From contig NC_065546.1 of assembly GCF_022605725.1 (NCBI RefSeq), positions 30,190,227 through 30,254,226 of the forward strand: a DNA stretch of 64,000 nucleotides, read 5' to 3'. A program made the translations under genes and the position numbers. Of this stretch, positions 45,353 through 56,240 are shown piece by piece. The notes beneath the pieces were generated by a model, which searched no databases, was not told the origin of the DNA, and saw nothing but the letters and a program-made list of their open reading frames with translations. This DNA comes from Anthonomus grandis grandis (taxonomy: Eukaryota > Arthropoda > Insecta > Coleoptera > Curculionidae). The stretch's first letter is position 1. Each line of letters opens with the position of its first letter.

Positions 45353-45949
45353 TATAAATGGCGAAATGTTAAAGTTAAATTTAAAAAAAAATAAATAAAA
45401 CTTATATATGCCTTAAAAGAAATAAAATTATGTTCAATATTATTTATATAAATACTGAACCAGAGATAGGCTTATAAAATTAGTAGCTGTTAATTTAATT
45501 ATAAATTAAAGTTGATTTATAATTGTTTTAAAACATATCTATAAAACAGATATAAAATCATTTTATAAAGTTCTATTAGGTGAACGAAGACTTTATTATA
45601 AAACAAATTACCTTCAGTAATTTTATAGTTATAAGGATTATGTTTATAAAAATATTTTATTACAGTCTCTTAAATGTTATTCATATAGTTTTAATAAAAG
45701 TTTATTAAAATAAATATGTGTTTTTCTTCAAAAAATTGTTGTTTAAGAAGATTATATAACTTTTTGAACACTAGGTTTTAAATTAATTTAGAATAATTAA
45801 TAAATAAAATCTGTTTTGTGTTTTCTTTATGAATAATGTAGATATGATTAAAATAAGTTTGACAAAAGTAACATTTAAATTATGATTTCGCTTCTAGGTA
45901 GATTTCAGCACTTGAGAAATAAATTGCAATTATTAAAATTTTTTGTATA
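45353..45949. other. AT-rich spacer between transposons
   Basis: Nothing recognisable is seen; very AT-rich with ATTTATAA-like runs. Confidence 0.4.
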
Positions 45950-47228
45950 CAGGGTGTTTCAGAACTATGGGATCAAACTTCTAGGGGTTGTTCAGTGCAA
46001 TAGTAGAATTCATTTGAGTATAGGAACCCATGTCCGAAAATGTGTCACTACGCCACTACGGCCCTAAGACGCGTTTAAATTTAGAAAAAATATTAATTAC
46101 CCAAATAGGATCTGATCCATTTATTTTTACCTTTTGTATTTGATACCATCACAACAATTGTTCAAAATGTCTTCCTCCAACCTCAATACACCGATTTAAA
46201 CGCCGCACATGATTTCGGCGGACTACACTAAAAATTTGATCCTCGTTTTGAATGATTTTAAATGCTGCTGTTATTCGTCCAATTAAGTCTAGCTCTGATT
46301 CTACTGGAGTTTCGTAGACTAAAGACTTTACATGTCCCCACAAGAAAAAATCGAGCGACGTTAAATCGGGTGACCTAGGAGGCCAAGAAACTGCTCCACC
46401 TCTGGCAATTTAACGGTGCCCAAATCGCTGAGGCAAATACTCGCGTACTTGTACAGCAAAGTGAGCCGGCGTGATATGAAACATATCGTATAAAATTTGG
46501 TTGTGCAATGATGTGATCCAGAAGCCATCGACAAAATTGAACTCTAGGATGAAAATCGGCTGCAGTCATACCTTGAAATTTCTGAAAGTAGTAAGGATGG
46601 AGTTGTTGCTCGTGTAGTACCCGCCAGACAGAAGCGTTACTCGTATTCATATTCTTAGCGACGTCATGTGTGCTATTTGATGGTTCATCGGCAACTCGCT
46701 GAAGCACCTCTTCTTCAAATTCGACCGTTCTTACGATTTGAGCAACACCAGTATCATGCATCTTGGGCTTAAACATGCCGGTCTCAGCGAGCCACCGATG
46801 AACCGCAATAAACTCCAGGATGCTGTCGTTCGGGATAACGTTCATGATACAACCGCGATGCTACTCGTGCATTGCAGTTTGTTGCTCCGTATGCCAAATG
46901 CATATCCGCTAATTCTTGACTGGTAACGTTTTCCATTAGCAATAAATATTTAAAAATTATAAACTATAAAATTTTTAAACATGACATTGATAATTGACAT
47001 TGATAAGCGTTGATTTTAAACAATTGTTATTGTATCATGTACAAAAGGTAAAAATAAATGCAGCAGATCCTATTTAGGTAAATAATGTTTTTTATAAATT
47101 TTAACGCGTCTTAGGGCCGTAGTGGCGTAGCGACGCATATCCGGACATGGGTTCCTATACTCAAATGGATTCTTCTGTTGCACTGAACAACCCCCAGAAG
47201 TTTGATCCCATAGTTCTGAAACACCCTG
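45950..47228 (-). mobile_element. Tc1/mariner element, internally deleted
   Basis: The ends are CAGGGTGTTTCAGAACTATG and, inverted, CATAGTTCTGAAACACCCTG, with TA flanks (45948-45949, 47229-47230). TIRs run about 190 bp, sharing CGTCTTAGGGCCGTAGTGGC (inverted at left as GCCACTACGGCCCTAAGACG). It encloses one broken transposase. Confidence 0.9.
46149..46936 (-). pseudogene. Mariner transposase, internally deleted
   Basis: Starts at 46936 (MENVTSQELADMHLAYGATN), ends RHFEQLL. N-terminal HTH: RVASRLYHERYPERQHPG, then after a frameshift near 46830 AVHRWLAETGMFKPK and EPSNSTHDVAKNMNTS. The core between DHIIAQPNF and ITPAHFAVQVREYL is deleted, removing the first two catalytic aspartates. SPDLTSLDFFLWGHVKSLVY remains with the third, but the upstream tryptophan codon is TAA. 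Sequence style is that of the DD41D group, nearest to the 7127 lineage (NGNAREALRIYAERYPNR). Non-functional. Confidence 0.85.
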
Positions 47229-47483
47229 TATATATTCTTAAATTCTTATGTTATCAGTTAAGAGAATTTTTGGCATAGAATTTTAAATTCAAAATTTAAC
47301 GATTAATTAAACAGTCTAGAAAAATTTTAAATTTATCATAAATTCGCATCAATTCGCGGAAAAGAATCTTAAAAGTGTAAATGCATAAACAAAACAAAAA
47401 TTACGATCTACTTACGAGTTTAAAAATCTTAATATAATTAGATATACTTACATTATTTAGCCCAATATATAAATTATCCTTAT
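47229..47483. other. Spacer, no gene seen
   Basis: AT-rich. Probably the 3' flank or 3' UTR of the LINE to its right. Confidence 0.35.
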
Positions 47484-48500
47484 TCACTCAAACTCATCGA
47501 CAACTCCTTTTTTAAAAAGCCTGATATTTTCAGTTCCTTTCAAATTTACGGATATGTTATGAAATAGTCTAGAAGTGCTATATTTAAAATGTTTATATCC
47601 TATAGATTTGGATGCTAGATTAGTTTTTACTAATTTGTCTAATTCAATTCGACTATTAAGTATGCGATCTACAGTTTTATAATAGTTTTCATTTCTGAAT
47701 AGATTACTCGGCACTTTTGTAGCATATACTTAACGAGTGTCACAAATATTATATTCGTTATAAAGTAAGGTTGAAGAATAAACAATTTTTTTATTAAAAA
47801 CAATTTTTAAGAACCTTTTCTAAATTAGTTCCAATTAGAAACGTTATTTTAGTACAACCACCCCAACATAAAATTCCATAATTAGTTTATAATTCTAAAG
47901 GTCCACAATAAATAGTTTTTAAATAAAAGTCTGGGGATGTACACTGTGTCCCATTTTGGATGAGACTGCAGGGTATCTCGGTCATTTTTTAAGATAGAGC
48001 TTTGCGGTTTTCGCGACCCTGTATCACTTTTTTGAAAAACTTTTAAAGCCACAAACAGAAATATTCTAACTACTTTTGTTCCTGAAATACAGGGCAAAAA
48101 CGAAAATGTTCACTTTTGGAGATGTTATTATTTCTCAGGCCCTGTATAAGATAGAATAAAAATGAAAACTGCTTATAATAGATATTTTTACATAAAAGTC
48201 AGTGGCGTATTTAATTTTTTTTCCCAATGCACTGTTTTTAAGATTGGGCACAAACTTGGTATTTTTTAAATGGAACACCCTGTATATTTTAACGTCAAAT
48301 GTTTGCATTTTTTTTCTGAATACATTGATGTATCACAACCTAATCTTTGATAAATTTTAGCTCAATAAATTAGAAAAATCCATATTTATGTTTATTTTTT
48401 TAATAGTAGGCCATGAATTCTTTGACACATGCATAAAAAAATGTTTTGTTTATTGCATTTATGGAAACTAAGTCACAAACAGACTCAATACATATCAATA

Positions 48501-49600
48501 ATGATGGCTAACGGTGAAAATACGGAATTCCAAAATTTTGAAAAGTATGATATTATAAAATGTTTAAACCTTTCTAACGAAAATGTCGAAGCGGCGCAGC
48601 AATTATATTTAAATAGGTAAAGCTCTAGCTTATTTTATTTTGTTACAAAATTCAAAAAATTAAAAAGATCTTATTAGGTTTCCAGAAAGACGTCAGCCAT
48701 CTCGGGCTACGGTATTCCGGTTAAAATCTAATCTTTTAAATTATGGCTGCTATTCAAAACCTAGGCAACCCCATGTTGATAGAAATGAAGCTGGCGAAAT
48801 TAGTGTTTTAGCGTGTGTGGAAGCAAGACCCCAAATTTCCTGTAGAAAGATAGAGGAAGAGATAAGTGTTTCCAAAACAAAAGTGCAAAAAAAATTTAAA
48901 AAAGCATAAATTTAAACCGTATAAGATAAATATTATTCAAGAATTGCATCCTGACGATCCGTTTAAACGACTGGAATTTTCTAATTGGTTTTTAACCAAA
49001 ACTAATGAAGATCCGGATTTTGTAAAAAAGGTAATATGGTCTGACGAATCCCATATAAGCAGTAGTGGCATATTTAATAGGCAAAATACCAGACATTGGT
49101 ATCAAGAAAACCAACATATTACTTTTGAACGACAGCAACAGGGCCGATTTGGTTTTAGTGTTTCCTGTTTTGTATTGGGCACTAAAATTGTATATACAAT
49201 TCTTGAGGGTAGCTTAACTGCCCAACGATATCTAAATATATTGCAAAATAATTTGCCAGAGTTGCTGGAGGACATACCTTTAGCCCAGCGACATCAAATA
49301 TATTTCCAGCAAGAAGGAGCGCCCGCTCATAATTCAGGGGTAGGCACACACGGGCCAATCAGATGGCCCCCGAGGTCACCGGACTTAAGTGTTTTGGACT
49401 TTTTTGTATGGTCGTACTTAAAAAATAAAATTTATGCTAATCGGCATAATAATATAAATGAACTCCGAGCAACAACTGAAGAAGCATTCATAAACTTACA
49501 AAGGCAACCCTTTATAATTTTAAATGCCTTAAGACGAATACAGAGTGTATGTGGTTTTTGTATAAGACAAAATGGACAGCAGTTTGAACAGTTTTATTAA
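48501..49600 (+). pseudogene. Mariner transposase with an intron
   Basis: Probable start at 48501 or 48504 (MMANGENTEFQNFEKYD). Exon 1 ends QQLYLNR at 48616; a 61-bp GT-AG intron (48617-48677) follows; exon 2 reads FPERRQPSRATVFRLKSNLL, in phase and aligning with RYPNRIIPHHSMFTRLHQRL in the 31114 copy. Core motifs: WSDESHI, FQQEGAPAHN and SPDLSVLDFFVW. Lesions: an A-run frameshift near 48890, the second catalytic aspartate changed to glutamate (QEG), and a deletion of about 14 residues between it and the third aspartate. Ends GQQFEQFY. HTH plus DDD architecture is clear, activity is not possible as it stands. Confidence 0.85.
48617..48677 (+). other. 61-bp spliceosomal intron in the mariner transposase
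   Basis: AAATAG/GTAAAG at the donor and TTATTAG/GTTTCC at the acceptor, with a T-rich tract between. Read unspliced, the frame hits TAA directly after the donor. Spliced, AG plus G gives the arginine codon that precedes FPER. Confidence 0.75.
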
Positions 49601-51932
49601 ATTTATATTTGTTGTTTTTTTTGGTTTTTGTTTTAATTTTCTAATTTGATTCTTGTAATTACTAATTAGTTTTTAATGTTAAACCTGGTCCGATATATTT
49701 TTTTTGTTTTTAACATTTTTATGTTTATATTAATATTTTAAGTTAATGTTTAAAATATAGTTAAATAAATAGGTTTAAATCACATGGCGTTTTAAAAAAG
49801 TAATAATTAAATGCATGTGTGTAAGAATTCATGGCCTACTATTAAAAACAAAAATAAATATGGATTTTTCTGATTTTTGAAGCTAAAATTTACTAAAGAA
49901 TAGGTTGTGATACATCAATGTATTCAGAAAAAAAATGCAAAAATTTGACGGTAAAATATACAGGGTGTTCCATTTAAAAAATACCAAGTTTGTGCCCAAT
50001 CTTAAAAACAGTGCATTAGAAAAAAAAATTAAATACGCCACTGACTTTTATGTAAAAATATCTATTATAAGCAGTTTTCATTTTTATTCTATCTTATACA
50101 GGGCCTGAGAAATAATAACATCTCCAAAAGTGAACATTTTCGTTTTCACCCTGTATTTCAGGAACAAAAGTAACGGCTCTATCTTAAAAAATGACAGAGA
50201 TACCCTGCAGTCTCATCCAAAATGGGACACAGTGTACAGTGGATGTGGCTATCCCGCTTTAGATGACAATCGAAATTAATTCCTAGATACTTGATTATAC
50301 TTAAGTATACATAGTAGATATACTTTTGTTTATGTTGTTAAAATGGATGTCAATGAGATTTATTTTGTTTTATCCCAATTGATCGTAAGTAAGTTTATGG
50401 CAAACCACAAAAAATATTAAAGTAGTAAAAATATAAGTCTTTATGAACTTTAGTTCCAAGAGTCTGAATCACACGTAATTATTGTGTCATCTACAAATGC
50501 AATAATTAAACCTTTAGATGGTATTTTAAGCAGATCTATAACATCTTTAAGAAAACTGTGTTCTGAGGTAACACACAATTAATTCCTACTTTTCTACTTA
50601 AGGAATCATTAATTTTAAGTTGCTATTTTCTTTTAGCTAAGTAGTTCTCTATCAAGTTATATGTATATTTATTTTACCATTAAAAAGTTTTCTAAAGAAA
50701 ATGCCATGGTGGATTATTGTCAAACACTTGACATAGCAACCGTTGTTTAACACAGATATAGTTTTAGACTTTTCATTCAAGTTTCAATATAATTTTATAA
50801 TTTTGATGTAATTGCTTATATAGCGTCTTCAGTGCTCAAGCCTTCCATAAATCGGAATTGCTTATTTGATAGAACATTGTGTACATTAAAAAAAACTTAT
50901 GAGTTTGGTTGTTATTGATTTTATACTTATTAAAAGATTCTCTATTTTCTCCCAAAATTATTTCATTTGTTTCCTGACACAAACCGTTTGAGTTACCGTT
51001 ATTTTGATGAACTTTTATGTGATAATATTATCTTTTTTTTGAAGCATAAAGTTTACTTCTGTATGTGTTCTGTATCATCCATGTTTTATGTAGTTATTAG
51101 TTTTATTTTTGATAATTTCGGTGCAAGTTTAATATATTTGTGAATTTTCAAAGCATGAAACATTTAAAAGGCATCAAAACATTTCTCAATATCTTTCTTT
51201 TTATAATAAGATGTATAATATTAAAATATATGTGGCCAAGCTTTTAACAAGTTTGTTTTTTAATATTTCCCTTTTTGGTAGTTCGTGTTTTTTGTGTATT
51301 TTCTATAGATGCTATATATTTATGTATATATTTTTTTCTATATATTTGTTTCTAAAACTATATAGTAATTTGTTATATTTGATTGAATTATCTTGAATAT
51401 ATTGAGCTTGTAGAATCTATTTTGAACTGATTTGAAACAATATTTGCTTAATGTATTTAAGTATTGATCTTTAGTGTATCAGTATATATTTATATCAATA
51501 TTGATAAACTATAAAAGCAACGAATAATCATAGTAATCAGCATTTGTAATTTTGTTGCAAATTTGCTGCAAATATTATACAAATATATCGAATTTAGTTG
51601 ATGGTGATCCATAGATTGCCAGCAATTGAATGTAAGTTTTATTTTTTTTCAAGGGACGTTTAAATACATTTAATGTTATTTATAGGCAATAATTTAAAAG
51701 ACTTGAATAATGATTTGCATATCAATATCCTTATGATCTTTATATCAAAATCAGAACTATTAATATTTTCTCTTGTTTTTTTTGTGATTAAACAAGAATC
51801 TACCTCTAAAGAAAAATTATTAATGAATATTAGAAGTTCGTCAAAGTTTTTAAAAATACTACGACGATAAAAAAAGTGCACGATATTAGGATTGCCGTTT
51901 TTCTTTCTAAATGTTGCAACTAGGTAATTCAC

Positions 51933-52407
51933 ATTTTTGATCTAAAGATATTATCAATTACTTATTGTACTTATTGTATTTTTATAATTTACTCCTGTTT
52001 CATAGAAATAATATGCAACTTCCAAATCAACTCAAATATGCAAACAAGATATAGAATTGTGTAATTGTATAACTTTAAATGTTTTGGATGTAAATTTGAC
52101 TAAACTTGTTCGTCACGTATTATAAAATTTTTAAATTTAGTCCCGTACTAAACAAATATAAAAATATAAAAGAAAACTATTTGGCTCATAGATGTAAAAA
52201 TTTAACACGGTACACTGTTTTGATATCACAGTAAAATTCTTTCTTTTGAAATTTAAGCATTCATATACAAAAATACCAGGGCTTGTATACTACGATGGCT
52301 ATAACACAGAATGCAGTTTCCTGAGTTGAAAACATATTGCCTATATCTGAAAATAACCCATATATCTTTAAGGCGACAATCAGTGTTTTTTTTGTGATAT
52401 ACATATA
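51933..52407. other. AT-rich DNA, no gene seen
   Basis: No recognisable coding signal. The dispersed repeat copy 1 begins around 52408. Confidence 0.4.
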
Positions 52408-52460
52408 AGTTCTATTAAATGCTCCATATCTTGTGATTCAGTAGCTTGTTCCCATTTGAA

Positions 52461-54964
52461 CCGCTGGTCCTTTTAAAAGGACGAAAAACATGGTTTACGT
52501 TTTTGACAGGTAGGCGCGTTTCAGCTTCTATTACATAGGTGGCAGTAGTAGTACTCAAAACAGAACACCTGTTTATCCATTATTGCACGTTTTGAGGTTA
52601 TATTTTGTGTATTTTGTCAGTTGTAGCAAAATTGAAATTAGAGCGAAAATAAAACGCAGAAAAAATGAGTGCATACGAAAGAGGAAGGTAAGTTTACGTT
52701 TACAATATGATACTTAACATGTTTTTTTTGTATAGAAAATTTAAAGCGAACATTGTATTTTTATAATCTTTTGTTTATGTCTCCCTGAACTATCTGGTCC
52801 TTTTAAAAGTAGGTTTAAGGGATACTATCCACTTTCTAAAAACACTTTATAAGTAAAAAGGTAAAATTGACTAAATGCATTATTTTGTTTTAGATTTTGG
52901 AAAAAAAACTTTCGTTAAATGAACTCTTACAAGAAATTGAGGACATCGACGACGTTGCGGATATCCCCGATGAAATTATTCTTTTTCCACCTGAAAACGC
53001 CAATGATTATAACACGGACGAAGATTCCGGGGACGAAAATGACGTCGTTTTGAATAATTTACCAGGATCGCAGTTGTGCGGAACTGTAGAAATTCTTATG
53101 GGTGAAAATGAAGAAGATGGTGGGGGAAATGGCGATGTAATAGCAGAAGCAGATATAGGAGCTGAGGAAGGTCAAATAGCAAATGTGGTAGAAGGTGAGT
53201 GGGATGACGAGGATGACTTGCCTTTATCTAGACCTGTTCAGAGAAAAATTTAAAAAAAATAAAACTTTTCACTATTTGCTTGGCAAAGATTTGAAGGATA
53301 CTTTGCCAGCCTGGAGTCCTGTTTCACACACAGGACAACAACCGTTCTCCTGCAAGTCTTTTTAAATCTTTTTTTGATCAAAATCTTATTGAAGAAATTG
53401 TTCAGTATACAAATTTACATGCCGCACAAAAAAATCGTCAAGCGGATGTAACAGTTGATGATATATATTGCTTTATTGGAGTTTTACTTGTAAGTGGGTA
53501 CTGCAGCGTGTCTAGGAAAAAAATGTACTGGCAAAATTCCGCAGATACAAATAACACACTCATTTCTCCTTTGATTTCGAGAGATCGTTTCCAGTATTTG
53601 ATGAGCAATTTTCATTGCGTTGACAACAATAATTTAGACAAAGATGACCAATTTATGAGCGAAAATAAGACCACTTTTTCATGAACTAAATAAAAAATTT
53701 TTAGAATTTGCTCCAATAAAAGAAAACCATTCCGTGGATGAAGCTATGGTGCCTTATTTTGGGTGCCATGGCTGCAAACAGTTCATCAAGGGAAAACCCA
53801 TACGATGGGGTTATAAATTCTGGGTAGGAACTACTCGTTTGGGATACATAATGTATTTTGAACCTTATCAAGGGTCCACTACCATTTTATCTGAAAAATA
53901 TAAACACTTAGGACTCGGCGCATCTGTAGTCTTACAGTATGCAGACATCTTAGAATCGACAGGATTTAGCAATTTTCACATCTTCTTTGACAACTTCTTT
54001 ACATCATTGTCACTAATAAAAGAACTAACATTTAGAAAATTAAGAGCTACTGGAACCATCCATACCAGATAACAAGCTGCTAAAGTGCACATTGACTGAT
54101 GTAAAGGCTTTCAAAAAAAAATCCAGGGGTGATTACCAGTATGCATGCAGTGGTGGATAACGAATTAGTTATTTGTCGATGGAACGATAATAATGTTATA
54201 ACCATTGCTTCTAACGCTTCTTGCATACTGCTAAGAAATAAAGTAAAGAGGTTCTCACAAAAAGAAAAACAATACGTCTACATTGATCAACCTAAGCCAA
54301 TAAAAGATTATAACGAAAATATGGGGGGTGTCGATCGCAGCGATCAAAATATTGGGCAATACCGCATATCAATAAGAGGGAAAAAATTGTATTTTCCATT
54401 GGTTAGTCAGTGTGTTGATATGGCTACTCAGAATGCATGGTATTTGCACAGATTTGATGAGGGCAAACTCGATGAATTAGCATTCAGAAGAGCCGTAGCC
54501 ATTGAACTATTAGAAACACACAAGGTCTTGAATAGACGTGGGGCCTCAAGAAGATCAAGGAGTTACAAAGAACATTTTCGATATGATTGAATTGATATAT
54601 GGTGGTCTACCAAGCCAACCAAAGAAAGTGTGGAGTTTTCCGCAAGACGGCTAATTTTTAATGTGAAAAATGCGATATTGGACTGCACCCCAAGGACTGT
54701 TTCCGTCAATTTCACACTATGTAATTTCTAAAATTACTTTATTTGTAATAATATTGTTTAAGTCAATAAATTTTTTTTTCAACGTTGTTTTACTCTTTTA
54801 GATATGTATATACCTACTGTCCTTTTAAAAGGACCCCCTTTATTTAAAAAAATGTTATTTGATTTTTTTTTAAACATTTTGCCTCAGCTATTTGCACCAT
54901 TGTAAATTCACATAATGGGTTTTAACGTGATTTTTTAGAAAAAAATAATTCAGGGTTATATGGG
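52461..54964 (+). mobile_element. piggyBac-like element inserted in repeat copy 1
   Basis: The right flank is TTAA (54965-54968); the left flank is TGAA (52457-52460), a one-base variant. The paralogous repeat copy 2 (CGTTGAAAAGAGACGATAAT near 55714) has no insertion and shows the pre-insertion junction. Sub-terminal palindrome TCCTTTTAAAAGGA occurs near both ends (52468 and 54822) and a half copy at 52799. The left end begins CCGCTGG, the right inverted end CCCATATAACCC, so the TIR is short or diverged. Confidence 0.8.
52665..54722 (+). pseudogene. piggyBac transposase, dead, with a 5' intron
   Basis: A short first exon, MSAYERGR (52665-52687), meets donor GGAAG/GTAAGT; the acceptor TTTTGTTTTAG at 52893 precedes an acidic region (LNELLQEIEDIDDVADIPDE). 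Then YCFIGVLLVSGY, then VDEAMVPYFGCHGCKQFIKG (first aspartate), then FHIFFDNFFTSLSLI (second), then NENMGGVDRSDQNIGQYRIS (third), and the Cys-rich tail CEKCDIGLHPKDCFRQFHT near 54663-54719, preserved in a different frame. Lesions: A-run slip after the intron, frameshifts near 53255, 53345 and 53680, stop near 54071, shift near 54590. All three catalytic acids remain readable. Intron use is inferred. Confidence 0.85.
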
Positions 54965-55352
54965 TTAAACATAGACAACAATATAGAATTTATTTTGTCT
55001 TCCCCCTACTCCTGCTAGTTCTTATAATATCCATTTAAATTATGCACCGATTTGTAGTAAAACCTATATATTTTATTAATTCAAACTTCCTTTCATAATT
55101 TAATAACTGAGCATAAAAAAATACACAATATAATATATGTTATATTTAATTTATAAACCCAGACCGATCAAATCATATAAAATTCTTATTCAAGTTCAAT
55201 TTTCCAGGATTTTAGTAAAATTATATTTAATAGCAACCGATAACTAAATTATTACCAAAATGAATAAATTTCATATTTCGCCGATATCAATTACAGCAAT
55301 AATAAATGACACTTTAAAGCAACAAAATTATTATTATTTGATTTTATTTAAA

Positions 55353-55640
55353 TAAACACATTCATTTACATTTTGTTGTTGACAAACCTATGTAAATAAA
55401 CAAAATAAAAAAAACAATAATAATAATAAAGGGTTTTTTGATATGGAATCAAACCCTGGAGCGTATATCTAAAACCAATTTTAAACCTTTTAACCCCTGA
55501 TGATGGACACCACTGTGTCCAAAACATGTAGGGAATTTTAAATAAAAAAATGTTTAAGAAATAAGTGGAGGGAGACCGCAAAATTTTTATTTTACCTTAA
55601 CCTACGACTCCACTGCATGTATGGACTATTTCTTCACAAT
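55353..55640. repeat. Short inserted unit carrying a hammerhead-like motif
   Basis: Interposed between repeat copies 1 and 2. It includes the motif at 55492-55534 and a GTGGAGGG...CGACTCCAC inverted pair (55566-55612). This may be a small retroelement-derived unit like the one at 9819-10280. Confidence 0.4.
55492..55534 (+). ncRNA. Hammerhead-ribozyme-like motif C
   Basis: AACCC, CUGAUGA, stem II UGGACAC/GUGUCC with loop CACU, then AAAA in place of GAAA, then ACAUGU, then A, then GGG pairing with CCC. All elements of a type I hammerhead with minimal stem III are in order; the GAAA to AAAA change would probably reduce or abolish cleavage. Confidence 0.5.
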
Positions 55641-56240
55641 ATTTATTTTGTTGTTTATAAAATCTATTAAATGCTGTATGTAATTTAGTAGCTTGCTCTC
55701 GTTGAAAAGAGACGATAATATAGAATTCCTTATGTCTTTGCACAATTTTTCCAACTTCTCCTCCTTCTACTAGTTTCTATATTACCCATTTAAATTATGC
55801 ACTGATTTGCAGTAAAGCCTATATATTTAATAAAGTTGAATTTTCTTTTAAAATTCAATAACTAACTGAACATAAAAAATTAAACAATAAAATAAATGTT
55901 ACATGTAATTTACAAACCTCGACGGACTAGATGATATAAAATTTTGATTCGAGTTCAATTTTCCTCGATTTTAATAAAATTGTATTTAATAGCGAGCTAT
56001 AACTTAATTATTACAAAAATGAATAAATGGAATATTTCGCCGATATCAATTACCGCAATAATAAATAACACTATAAAATTGAAGTAATAAAATTATTGTT
56101 ATTTGATTATCTTTAGGTAAATACTTTTTGATGTGTTATATGAGTTACTTCGCAAATAGTTTGCCTTTAGGTTAAAACATAAAAGGTTTCATAATAGTTT
56201 TTCTTAATATTTATGTGCATAAAAGTGCTTTTTAAAATAA
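55641..56240. repeat. Dispersed repeat copy 2 (uninterrupted)
   Basis: Shares with copies 1 and 3 the blocks TTAAATTATGCACTGATTTG, GAGTTCAATTTTCC and TATTTCGCCGATATCAATTA, and with copy 3 the extension AAATACTTTTTGATGTGTTA and CATAATAGTTTTT. No open frame. It serves as the empty site for the piggyBac insertion. Confidence 0.75.

Larger units (their letters stand above)
47942..50234 (+). mobile_element. Tc1/mariner element with about 450-bp TIRs
   Basis: The ends are CACTGTGTCCCATTTTGGAT and, inverted, ATCCAAAATGGGACACAGTG, with TA flanks (47940-47941, 50235-50236). The arms run to about 48435 and from about 49800; both contain internal ACCCTGTA/TACAGGGT terminus-like blocks (such as GGAACACCCTG near 48284, and its inverse near 49961). 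They enclose one transposase. Inserted in a LINE. Confidence 0.9.
47484..51932 (-). pseudogene. LINE ORF2 (-), split by a mariner
   Basis: Leftward: endonuclease N-terminal scrap at 51932-51660 (FKNFDELLIFINNFSLEVD, LITK), RT blocks near 50860-50600 (LSNKQFRFMEGLSTEDAI, then a degraded D-SKAFDTVDH), RT palm near 50550-50440 (LLKIPSKGLIIAFVDDTII), LLTINWDKTK near 50390, then beyond the mariner the thumb and tail (YGILCWGG, KVLKIVFNKKIVYSSTLLYN, CDTR, ASKSIGYKHFKYSTSRLFHN). FADD reads FVDD, an alternative seen in some LINEs, so it is not necessarily fatal, but stops and frameshifts abound. CR1/Jockey-like. The mariner at 47942-50234 inserted between palm and thumb-tail. Confidence 0.7.
52408..55352. 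repeat. Dispersed repeat copy 1, interrupted by piggyBac
   Basis: The left piece 52408-52460 (TCTATTAAATGCTCC, CAGTAGCTTGTTCCC) and right piece 54965-55352 (CAATATAGAATTTATTTTG, TTAAATTATGCACCGATTTG, TATTTCGCCGATATCAATTA) together align with copy 2. The piggyBac lies between them. No coding potential. Nature unknown; it might be a non-autonomous element. Confidence 0.7.

Noticed and set aside
51211..51396. Hydrophobic frame at 51211-51396 as a membrane protein gene
   Set aside because: Low-complexity T-rich translation antisense to LINE remnants; no start context or homology visible.
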